This document shows, piece by piece, positions 5,908 through 12,359 of a stretch of 12,359 bases of DNA (the stretch's first letter is position 1; every line of letters begins with the position of its first letter). The translations under genes and the position numbers were made by a program. Source of the stretch: Caldifarciminota bacterium. Lineage in GTDB: Bacteria; Hydrothermota; Tepidihabitantia; SM23-42. Under the pieces are notes generated by a model. The model saw nothing but the letters and a program-made list of their open reading frames with translations. It did not search any database and was not told where the DNA came from. The stretch is taken from the NCBI GenBank assembly GCA_023128195.1, contig JAGMEL010000057.1, positions 1 through 12,359 of the forward strand, read 5' to 3'.

Positions 5908-6825
5908 TTAGTCTGTTGGTATTTCTTCTCCAGGCTCCATGATAATATATGGTAAACACCATGCCCGGGAATAATAGGTCGCAGTAGAATCGCCAAATAG
6001 GGTTTGCCAGCCCAACACATCCACAGCACTATGTCTGACAGCAGGTGTTGTAATTACTGAGTCATCAGCGATTACCCAGGTGCGGGTAAAGGTTGTGGTA
6101 TTTTCTCGGTAGAATGGTTGTCGAATATGATGTCCAACTCCTGGTCTGTGTCCAATACCATGATGCAGAAATGCCCATGTAGAATCATCCTGGGCACTGC
6201 ACGTTACAGTTACATCTACTGTGTCAGACGGATAGAATATGGGTAAACTATCCCTTTCAAAATAGGTGTCAGCACTGTTAACCACAAACTCGTAACCACG
6301 ACTTACAACCTCTGCCTTAACTTCAGTAATAATTACTGGATAGTCAGTATCAACTGTATAGATATCAGCAACAGTTAGGCTGAGTATGTGCCAGCTCTCA
6401 TCATCCCTGAATAATTTTACCTTTCTAATAACACTGTCTGATATGGCGCGTTGATATATCGGACCAAACGAATCATTATTCACAAAGATACCATAGCCCG
6501 GTGGCGCACCGTGAAAATATGCTGTAATCGTTACATCAGCACTATTACCAGTAACAATAATATGATATTCACGGGTTACTGGACGTTCTATCCACCTTAC
6601 CCATCTTACATAATCTATAGTATCAGCGAGTAATTGGGCTTCATAAGGACTCTGTCCAGCCTGGGGCACATCCGTGCTGTCATTAGCTGTCCTGACCGCG
6701 CCGTCACCGACAAACCATGAAGACTCGAGGAGTGCCTGGATAGCATCCTCGTCACTTTCTTTAGTACAGCTGACTACTACGACTGCAATCAGCAATAAAG
6801 GCATCAAGATCTTAATATATTTCAT
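5908..6825 (-). CDS. Lipoprotein of unknown function
   Basis: A 305-residue predicted lipoprotein. The signal peptide MKYIKILMPLLLIAVVVVSC has a clear lipobox (VVSC) with the lipidated Cys at residue 20, followed by a charged, flexible stretch. The mature part is rich in Thr, Val, Asp and aromatics and looks like all-beta, Ig-like or jelly-roll sequence; I recognise no family. A distinctive cluster of histidines sits at about 221-233 (HHGIGH...GHH), which could bind metal, though this is only a guess. There is a strong GAGGAGG just upstream of the ATG. It is 45 bases after tatC and is probably the last gene of that operon, ending at the palindrome at 5852-5890. It carries no twin-arginine motif, so it should use the Sec route and not its TatC neighbour. 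Confidence 0.82.
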   Translation of the reverse strand: MKYIKILMPLLLIAVVVVSCTKESDEDAIQALLESSWFVGDGAVRTANDSTDVPQAGQSPYEAQLLADTIDYVRWVRWIERPVTREYHIIVTGNSADVTITAYFHGAPPGYGIFVNNDSFGPIYQRAISDSVIRKVKLFRDDESWHILSLTVADIYTVDTDYPVIITEVKAEVVSRGYEFVVNSADTYFERDSLPIFYPSDTVDVTVTCSAQDDSTWAFLHHGIGHRPGVGHHIRQPFYRENTTTFTRTWVIADDSVITTPAVRHSAVDVLGWQTLFGDSTATYYSRAWCLPYIIMEPGEEIPTD

Positions 6826-6870
6826 TTTGCCTCCTCTAAAATAATATGACGCCCGATACTGTTTAAAGGT

Positions 6871-7584
6871 TTAATCCTTTTTTCCTCTCTGTGATATGCG
6901 TGCAGCAAAGATGCTTAGCTCAAACAACAATAATAACGGTACGGAAATTAAAAGCAGTGTAAAAAAATCACCGGTTGGTGTAATTACAGCACACAACACC
7001 AGGAGTACAATAATAGCCTCTGCTCTGTGTTTTGTGACTGTATCTACATCGATAATCCCTAATTTCATTAAGAAAAAGAGAAGAAGCGGTAATTGAAATA
7101 GAAAACCACTTCCCAAAAGACACCAAATGATAAAATTCAGATATTTATTTATATTCATTAATGGTTGAAGATACTCGGTGCCAAAGGAAAGGAGAAATTT
7201 TAATCCATAAGGGATGAGAATGAAGTAGCCGAAGAGATTTCCGATAATAAAAAGGATCATACCAGAAGCAAGATAGGAAATAGAAATACTTCTCTCTTTT
7301 TTTGTTAATCCTGGTCCAATAAATGCCCATGTTTGATATAATATCAATGGAAATGAGATAATAACTCCTAAGAAAATTGCTACCTTTATTTGAGAGGTGA
7401 ATGCCTCGATTGGTGCGAAGAAATACGCAGATTGGAGTTGTGCTTTCTGGATTATTATACTCAATGCCTTCTTTGAAAATACAAAACCGATTATCGAAAA
7501 GATGCCCACGCAGGCGATTGAATAAAATATTCTTTTTCTTAATTCTTCAAGATGATCAATAAAACTCAATTTCTTCTCAGTCAT
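6871..7584 (-). CDS. tatC: Sec-independent protein translocase TatC
   Basis: TatC is the integral membrane receptor of the twin-arginine pathway, which exports folded proteins, often with bound cofactors. The 237-residue protein has normal family length and six predicted membrane segments. Conserved blocks are FIDHLEELRKRI (8-19) at the cytoplasmic N-terminus, FPLILYQTWAFIGPGLTKKE (about 78-97) with the signal-binding Glu97, FQLPLLLFFLMKLGIID (about 163-179), and ITPTGDFFTLLLISVPLLLLFE (about 201-222). The start lacks a clear ribosome binding site, but a small upstream reading frame ends by overlapping this ATG, which may couple translation. No tatA/B gene and no obvious twin-arginine substrate are in the window. 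It lies between the beta-propeller gene and a lipoprotein gene, in one apparent operon. Confidence 0.96.
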   Translation of the reverse strand: MTEKKLSFIDHLEELRKRIFYSIACVGIFSIIGFVFSKKALSIIIQKAQLQSAYFFAPIEAFTSQIKVAIFLGVIISFPLILYQTWAFIGPGLTKKERSISISYLASGMILFIIGNLFGYFILIPYGLKFLLSFGTEYLQPLMNINKYLNFIIWCLLGSGFLFQLPLLLFFLMKLGIIDVDTVTKHRAEAIIVLLVLCAVITPTGDFFTLLLISVPLLLLFELSIFAARISQRGKKD

Positions 7585-7666
7585 AAAATTGTTTTATTTC
7601 TTTTAAAAACCCCGGATTTTCAGAATCGGTGTCATTATAATGCAGATAATTTTTTGCGCTTGACAT
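7577..7666 (-). CDS. Possible 29-residue ORF overlapping the start of tatC
   Basis: A reading frame of 29 codons fills most of the 95-base gap between the propeller gene and tatC. Its TGA overlaps the tatC start in ATGACTGA, an eight-base overlap. Its product has a balanced, protein-like composition, with an ENPGFLKEIKQFYD ending. It could be a leader peptide that couples translation into tatC, which otherwise lacks a ribosome binding site. Against it, the ATG has no good Shine-Dalgarno sequence. The frame stays open upstream to about 7693, so it could also be the end of an extended or frameshifted propeller protein. I do not recognise it. Confidence 0.38.
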   Translation of the reverse strand: MSSAKNYLHYNDTDSENPGFLKEIKQFYD

Positions 7667-7679
7667 TATACTAAGGTCT

Positions 7680-9134
7680 TTAATCTCGGTATTTCAGTAG
7701 TAATGAATATATATTTTTATTGGAGACTGCTAAAATGCTATTATCAACCACAAACACATAGTCATACTTTATTCGTGGCAGATTATATATAACATTGTAT
7801 AATTCATTGTCAGGATCATAGTAGTTAATGCCAGCATAAGAGGCACAATAGAGCACCTTATCATCAGTATCAATATCATATATATTAAAATAGGGTAAAA
7901 GGAACCAGCTTGTATCAATATCTGCTGAATCCTTGTGAATGTTCCGATATTTAATGACTTGATTGTTTACACCAAGGAGATAAAGTACACCTTTGAGTTC
8001 AACTATATCCTTTACTCCAAAACTTATTTCCTTTAGCCATTTATTAAATTCCCTGTTGTATTTATAAAACCCTGTTTCACTGCCGACAAAGATCTCATTA
8101 TCCATTGGATAAACAACATATACAGCATATCGGTCAGGGCCAAATGGCATAGGAATATTAGCTTCTTTAGCAATTTTGAACAAGCCAGAATTAGTGCCCA
8201 CATACAGATACTTTTTATCCTGGCTAAGACAGAGTATGTTAGTTGATAAATTGCTTATAGTGAATATCACTCCACCGCTTGCCCGGGAAATCCTGCTTCC
8301 AAAGCTGACAATAAAATAGTTGTTAAATGGTAGTACATCAGCGATCTCATAGGTAAAACGCTGATATTTCCAATTATCTGCTCCAGCTGGGTAGTATGAC
8401 AAACCAAGGGACGAGATAAAATATATGTTATTATCAAACTTTTTTGCTTTTCTTATCCCAGAATCAAGGGGTCCATAAATAACCCTTTGTTTTTGCCACG
8501 ACACTTTATTATATTTTAAAATACCGTATCGATCAGTACCGACATAGAGGTACATACCATCATCATAAATAGCGGTTATCGGGAATTGATGGAATGGGGC
8601 TTGCGATTCTTCCAGTTCGTCAAAATAGTAATACGGCGTGAGAAATGTATAGTTTTTTATATCAGCGCCCGTTGTTTTTTTATACCACACCAAATTTCCC
8701 GGGAATGAATTTATTATTTTCAGTTCACCGGTTCTTTTATTTAGCGAATAATCCCGTGTACCATCCAGATACAAATAGTTCTGGCCAATGCCGAATCTAT
8801 CTACTTCAGTGACAACTGGATATTCACTGACATTATACGAGGCTATAGTAAATCGAATAATACCTGAAGTACTAATAATCCAGAGATCATTGTAGTATTG
8901 ATCATATCCCACAAGATCTATATCCTGGTCAAAATGGATGGTTTTTTTTATAATTAGATTCTGTTTGTCGAACATAAGAAGATAGTTATCACTTATTGCG
9001 AAAACATAAAGAGGTGATGTTACAAGAGATTTTATCCTGCCGAGTGGTGGTACAATAGTATAATGGTCCCAGAATATATTTTTTGGAGTAATGTTTATAG
9101 AAAATATTATGCAGCAGATCAATAAATTAATCAT
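7680..9134 (-). CDS. Secreted beta-propeller-like protein of unknown function
   Basis: A 484-residue protein with a probable signal peptide (hydrophobic residues 2-14) followed by repeated blade-like units. Several copies of a Y-V-G-T/S...G-(I/L/F)-x-K-(Y/I) pattern are visible: MYLYVGTDRYGILKYNK (194-210), YLYVGTNSGLFKIAK (309-323), EIFVGSETGFYKYN (347-360) and VLYCASYAGINYYDPD (427-442). This is the style of two-component-regulator and ligand-type propellers, but no kinase, membrane anchor or enzymatic domain follows, so it is probably a periplasmic or exported binding protein. Its ATG lies inside the end of the NAD(P)H-hydrate repair gene (8-base overlap), showing the two are in one operon and probably translationally coupled. 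The pairing of a metabolic repair enzyme with an exported propeller has no obvious functional logic. Confidence 0.8.
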   Translation of the reverse strand: MINLLICCIIFSINITPKNIFWDHYTIVPPLGRIKSLVTSPLYVFAISDNYLLMFDKQNLIIKKTIHFDQDIDLVGYDQYYNDLWIISTSGIIRFTIASYNVSEYPVVTEVDRFGIGQNYLYLDGTRDYSLNKRTGELKIINSFPGNLVWYKKTTGADIKNYTFLTPYYYFDELEESQAPFHQFPITAIYDDGMYLYVGTDRYGILKYNKVSWQKQRVIYGPLDSGIRKAKKFDNNIYFISSLGLSYYPAGADNWKYQRFTYEIADVLPFNNYFIVSFGSRISRASGGVIFTISNLSTNILCLSQDKKYLYVGTNSGLFKIAKEANIPMPFGPDRYAVYVVYPMDNEIFVGSETGFYKYNREFNKWLKEISFGVKDIVELKGVLYLLGVNNQVIKYRNIHKDSADIDTSWFLLPYFNIYDIDTDDKVLYCASYAGINYYDPDNELYNVIYNLPRIKYDYVFVVDNSILAVSNKNIYSLLLKYRD

Positions 9135-10695
9135 TAGCGTTTTCTTCTACAAATTCTCTCCGGGTAATATAATTTATTGATTCTGGTATATAATCTATCA
9201 AATCACCAGCAGTTAATGCATATTCATTGCTTTTGTCCATTGCTAATTCAGCACAAAGCCCGTGTAAAAAAACGGCAAGTATTGATGCTTGTGCTGGTAA
9301 TAGATTTTGAGCCAGGAACCCACTGATCATGCCAACAAGAACATCACCTGACCCGGCTGATGCAAGTCCAGAGTTTCCCGTGGGGTTTATATATGTCTTA
9401 CCTTCGGGTAATGCAATTAATGTCGGTGCTCCTTTTATGATGAGCACGCCACCAAAATCCTTTGCTAATTTTGGTGCAAGGTCGATTCGTCTTAAATTGA
9501 TCTCCTGGGGTGTAATCTTGGTTAGACGCGAAAGCTCGCCCGGGTGGGGTGTGAGGATAAAAGGTGCGCGGATTTTCTTGAAAAATTTTTTGTTCTGGGC
9601 AATAATATTGATTGCATCTGCATCAATAACAACAGGCATTGAAATTTGAGGTAGGAATTTGAATAAGAATTCCGCAGTCTCTGGATGTGTAGTAATACCG
9701 GGACCAATTACTACAACATCAGTTTTTTCTAAATGTGGCAACAGTGTATCTATGGCTTTCACGCTGATTGTTTCTTCTTTGGTCTGTGGCAGTGAAACCT
9801 TTACAACCTCCAATAATTTTGATTCCAGGGCATCTATAATACCTTCTGGTGCAGCAAGACGCACAAGACCTGCACCAACTCTTAACGCAGATGTTGCTGC
9901 CATTGCCGCAGCACCGGAAAATCCCCTTGCCCCGGCAATAATTAAAATATTTCCAAATGTTCCTTTATTACCATCAGGTTGCCTGATTGGAAGAAGTTCG
10001 TGTATATCGTCGAATTCAATGATTTGAGCAGGACCTTTTTCTATTAATTTATAAGGCACTCCAATATCAACGATATACAGGTCGCCGCAGAATTCCCTGC
10101 CTGGATAAAGAAAATTGCCTCGTTTGGGCAGGCACATCGTTGCCGTGGCATCGGCAATGATACAGGTATTATCAAACTGCCCGTCATCTCCATTAATACC
10201 AGATGGAATGTCTACAGAAAGGATAAATGCGTCAGTATTATTGATCATCTCAATAAGTTTGTGATATATACCCTTGGGTGTACCTTTAAATCCAGTTCCA
10301 AAGATGGCATCGATGAACACATCAGGATTGAATGAATTGTAAACCCTTTTAATTTTGTTTATATCTGTTGTTTCGTAGAGTTCAATTTCAGATTTCTTTG
10401 CAAGTTTGTAATTGAGTAATGCATCGCCTTTTAATTCATTTCCTTTGCCAGTAAGGATAATCTCTACAATAGAGCCCCGATTTTGCAAATGTCTTCCAAT
10501 AACAAAACCATCGCCACCATTATTCCCCTTGCCGCAGATAATCAAGACTTTTAAATCTTCCAGGTCAAAATATTCTTCGAGTATATTAACACAGCCCCTG
10601 CCAGCATTTTCCATTAAAACAATTCCAGGAATTCCCAGGGATTTCATTGACCATTTGTCAATCTTTTTCATTTCGTCGTTAGTGACGATTCGCAT
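9127..10695 (-). CDS. nnr: Bifunctional NAD(P)H-hydrate epimerase / ADP-dependent NAD(P)H-hydrate dehydratase
   Basis: This cytoplasmic repair enzyme restores damaged (hydrated) NADH and NADPH. The N-terminal epimerase half (YjeF_N, about 1-215) interconverts the R and S hydrates, and the C-terminal ribokinase-like half (about 225-515) dehydrates the S form using ADP or ATP. Epimerase motifs: MENAGRG (28-34), GKGNNGGDGFVIGRHL (55-70), DAIFGTG (129-135) and VDIPSGINGDDG (161-172). Dehydratase motifs: KGTFGNILIIAGARGFSGAA (244-263), GPG (331-333), DADAIN (358-363), TPHPGEL (382-388) and NPTGNSGLASAGSGDVL (437-453) with catalytic Asp451. At 522 residues it has the full fused length. The ATG at 10695 follows a -10 box by six bases and has no Shine-Dalgarno sequence. 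It is the first gene of the operon running to the lipoprotein at 5908. Confidence 0.96.
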   Translation of the reverse strand: MRIVTNDEMKKIDKWSMKSLGIPGIVLMENAGRGCVNILEEYFDLEDLKVLIICGKGNNGGDGFVIGRHLQNRGSIVEIILTGKGNELKGDALLNYKLAKKSEIELYETTDINKIKRVYNSFNPDVFIDAIFGTGFKGTPKGIYHKLIEMINNTDAFILSVDIPSGINGDDGQFDNTCIIADATATMCLPKRGNFLYPGREFCGDLYIVDIGVPYKLIEKGPAQIIEFDDIHELLPIRQPDGNKGTFGNILIIAGARGFSGAAAMAATSALRVGAGLVRLAAPEGIIDALESKLLEVVKVSLPQTKEETISVKAIDTLLPHLEKTDVVVIGPGITTHPETAEFLFKFLPQISMPVVIDADAINIIAQNKKFFKKIRAPFILTPHPGELSRLTKITPQEINLRRIDLAPKLAKDFGGVLIIKGAPTLIALPEGKTYINPTGNSGLASAGSGDVLVGMISGFLAQNLLPAQASILAVFLHGLCAELAMDKSNEYALTAGDLIDYIPESINYITRREFVEENAND

Positions 10696-10701
10696 AATTT
10701 A

Positions 10702-10729
10702 ATTTTACGAAAAAAATACTGAAAGTCAA
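10702..10729 (-). promoter_or_regulatory. Promoter of the nnr-propeller-tatC operon (likely leaderless)
   Basis: On the minus strand TTGACT (10724-10729) and TAAAAT (10702-10707) are 16 bases apart. The -10 box ends six bases before the ATG of the hydrate-repair gene, so transcription should start at or within a base or two of the A of that ATG. No Shine-Dalgarno sequence is present, which agrees with a leaderless message. Confidence 0.65.
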
Positions 10730-10753
10730 GAGTAGGTACAGCGATTATGAAAA

Positions 10754-10778
10754 AGAGAGGAGCTGGGGGCTCCTCTCT
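10754..10778 (-). terminator. Intrinsic terminator of the C25 peptidase gene
   Basis: AGAGAGGAGC (10754-10763) pairs with GCTCCTCTCT (10769-10778) around a 5-base loop. On the minus strand it is followed by a short T run (TTTT). It lies eight bases past the peptidase stop codon and upstream of the next operon's promoter, exactly where a terminator is expected. Confidence 0.85.
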
Positions 10779-10785
10779 CATATTA

Positions 10786-12359
10786 TTATTTTACTATAAT
10801 GATCTTTTCTTCTACACTTACATCGCTATCAGCTTTCAAGAAATACACACCATCACTCAAATCAGATGTTGGTATATTGATCTCGCTCATACCCTGCTTC
10901 AGTTTGATCAATCTCACGAGGCTTCCCTGAATATCATACATTTTTACCATGAGTCCATTCTGTAAAGGTGCACCAAAACTTAAATGCATAGTATTTCTAA
11001 TCGGATTTGGACTGACGACAAGATTAAAATGGGTATATTTGTGCACTGGTGATTCATCCACCTTTACCCCGTTTAGAACCACAAGACCACTATCAATATC
11101 AGGTAAGAAATTATCACTATATTTTGTGACAGTTATCCAGGCATAACCCTGATGCTGAAATGTATTATCAGGAAAGATGAATTGTGCCTGTCCTGAGCCA
11201 TTTGTTGATTGCCTTTCATAGACAGTTGAATCCTGCATTATTGTCACGAGGGCATTATTTACAGGTGATCCTGAATATTGTACTGTAACGGTAAAGGTAT
11301 CTGGGTTATTATCGCCATAGACTGCAATAGTATCAGATGAATAGTTTACAATGAAGTTCTTTATAGCATCAGTCCAGATAGGCATTTCCGGGTCTCCAAA
11401 CAGATCATACTCAAAAAGACACCATCGCCACCACCACGTTGATATTAAAGATGCCCTTTGGTCCTTGGCAGCAGCCAGGACATGGCCAATGTGATATGCA
11501 TTTGTGCCAAAAAGTTTTCGGTAAAACCAGACAGACAATTCACCTGATGGCCCGAGTGCACCTTGTGGAGAAGAATACCCCCACCCATATCTTGTATTCA
11601 TTATTGTTGCTACAGCACACTTTTTGTTGACATTGACCATACGCTCAGCCAGACAATCATAATTTGCCGAGCTGCCTCCTTGATCAATCGCTCCACAAAA
11701 GCAACCCATACTATTAATAATAGCCGCATCAATCGAATCATTTGTCTGTGCTCCGACATCAGAGTGATAGTAATAAACATTCGAACCGTAATTATAGTAT
11801 TCTCCGTATTCATTTCCATGACCAACCATATGGCAGAGATTAAAACCCTGATTGAGTGAATCCCTGGTAATATATCGGGACATAAGACCATTGCTCTCAT
11901 AGAGTTTTGATTTTTGCCAATCATTTGGTATGGTATCGGCAATAGTGTCATTTATGCCATTTCCATAATTCCCTGTCCAGAGATTACCAACAGGTAAAAG
12001 GACCTTTTCGACAAAAGAGGAAGATGGAGTTTTTTCGTAGGTAATTACCTTACTTACAAAGTTATTTACCTGACTTGTATTTTTAACCGGTGCCCTTCCC
12101 ACATACACATCGGCATACGCATTTACGCCATCAGCGAATTCCCCATAGATACCATTCCCGTTTGCATCCCATGTGCCATCGAGATCAGAAAAATAGAGGT
12201 CACATGGGATGGTATCCTCGTCATTGTAATAGCCGACGTTGCTTGTATAAAAGTATGTATCTCTTCTCGGAACATATTCTTCGCTGTGTTCAAAATCACA
12301 CTGGCCACCAAGAAGGAAGTAGATCGCACCAGAATCTGCTGCTTCAGTAATAAAGTCTC
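10786..12359 (-). CDS. Secreted gingipain-family (C25) cysteine peptidase with T9SS-like sorting tail (5' partial)
   Basis: The C-terminal 523 residues of a C25 peptidase; the frame is open to the window edge, so the N-terminus is missing. A GTG at 12108 is internal, because the upstream codons clearly encode the same domain: YFLLGGQCDF, YFSDLDGTWDANGNGIYGE, DVYVGRAPV. The catalytic His is in LCHMVGHGNEYGEYY (codon 11818-11820). The catalytic Cys is most likely the first one in NSMGCFCGAID (codon 11701-11703). The catalytic domain closes with LFGDPEMPIW. An Ig-like domain follows (about 11330-11065), then a roughly 75-residue tail starting SPNPIRNTMHLSF and ending SDGVYFLKADSDVSVEEKIII. That tail resembles the type IX secretion (Por) type-A sorting domain and implies export across the outer membrane. 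It ends at a clear terminator. The substrate is unknown. Confidence 0.93.
   Translation of the reverse strand, partial: DFITEAADSGAIYFLLGGQCDFEHSEEYVPRRDTYFYTSNVGYYNDEDTIPCDLYFSDLDGTWDANGNGIYGEFADGVNAYADVYVGRAPVKNTSQVNNFVSKVITYEKTPSSSFVEKVLLPVGNLWTGNYGNGINDTIADTIPNDWQKSKLYESNGLMSRYITRDSLNQGFNLCHMVGHGNEYGEYYNYGSNVYYYHSDVGAQTNDSIDAAIINSMGCFCGAIDQGGSSANYDCLAERMVNVNKKCAVATIMNTRYGWGYSSPQGALGPSGELSVWFYRKLFGTNAYHIGHVLAAAKDQRASLISTWWWRWCLFEYDLFGDPEMPIWTDAIKNFIVNYSSDTIAVYGDNNPDTFTVTVQYSGSPVNNALVTIMQDSTVYERQSTNGSGQAQFIFPDNTFQHQGYAWITVTKYSDNFLPDIDSGLVVLNGVKVDESPVHKYTHFNLVVSPNPIRNTMHLSFGAPLQNGLMVKMYDIQGSLVRLIKLKQGMSEINIPTSDLSDGVYFLKADSDVSVEEKIIIVK

Noticed and set aside
12106..12108. GTG as the true start of the C25 peptidase
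   Set aside because: The same frame upstream encodes conserved C25 sequence (YFSDLDGTWDANGNG and others) to the window edge, so this codon is an internal Val.
12090..12350. Plus-strand reading frame rich in His and Arg near the window end
   Set aside because: It is a shadow of the C25 peptidase, whose domain motifs are continuous on the minus strand through this interval.

Overview
The window looks like a stretch of bacterial chromosome of low GC content (estimated by eye, below 45%) from a Gram-negative (diderm) organism. Evidence for an outer membrane is an Omp85/BamA-type barrel, a Wzi-like barrel and two lipoproteins. A gingipain-family (C25) protease with a C-terminal tail resembling the type IX secretion (Por) sorting domain points to the FCB supergroup or a related uncultured phylum such as WOR-3/Stahlbacteria. 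That placement is an inference from gene style, not a measurement. I see no phage, transposase, CRISPR array or plasmid gene.

Layout. Positions 1-336 carry the 3' end of purH on the plus strand; every other gene is on the minus strand, so the account below runs from high to low coordinates. (a) 12359-10786: 3' part of a secreted C25 peptidase, closed by a hairpin terminator at 10754-10778. (b) 10695-5908: a probable operon with its own promoter (10702-10729) placed so close to the start codon that the mRNA should be leaderless. It encodes the NAD(P)H-hydrate repair enzyme, a secreted beta-propeller protein, a possible 29-residue leader ORF, TatC, and a lipoprotein of unknown function; it ends at a 19-bp palindrome at 5852-5890. 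(c) 5589-5907: a gene-free stretch with several inverted repeats and a near-consensus sigma-70-type promoter. (d) 5587 downwards: tRNA-Ala(GGC), then a TPR lipoprotein, a single-pass membrane protein and an HNH endonuclease, the last three joined by one-base stop/start overlaps. Next come an Omp85-like protein and, after a 243-bp repeat-rich gap, a Wzi-like barrel protein, which converges on purH.

How they fit together. Most minus-strand products act in or beyond the cell envelope: export (TatC), outer-membrane insertion (Omp85-like), surface polysaccharide or barrel function (Wzi-like), lipoproteins and a secreted protease. The purine enzyme, the metabolite-repair enzyme, the tRNA and the HNH nuclease are housekeeping or cytoplasmic genes mixed among them. 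I do not see a clear new defence or biosynthetic system. The points most worth a second look are the tRNA-led operon with the coupled TPR/membrane/HNH genes, the small ORF overlapping tatC, the leaderless promoter, and the inverted-repeat structures at 1762-2004 and 5657-5890.
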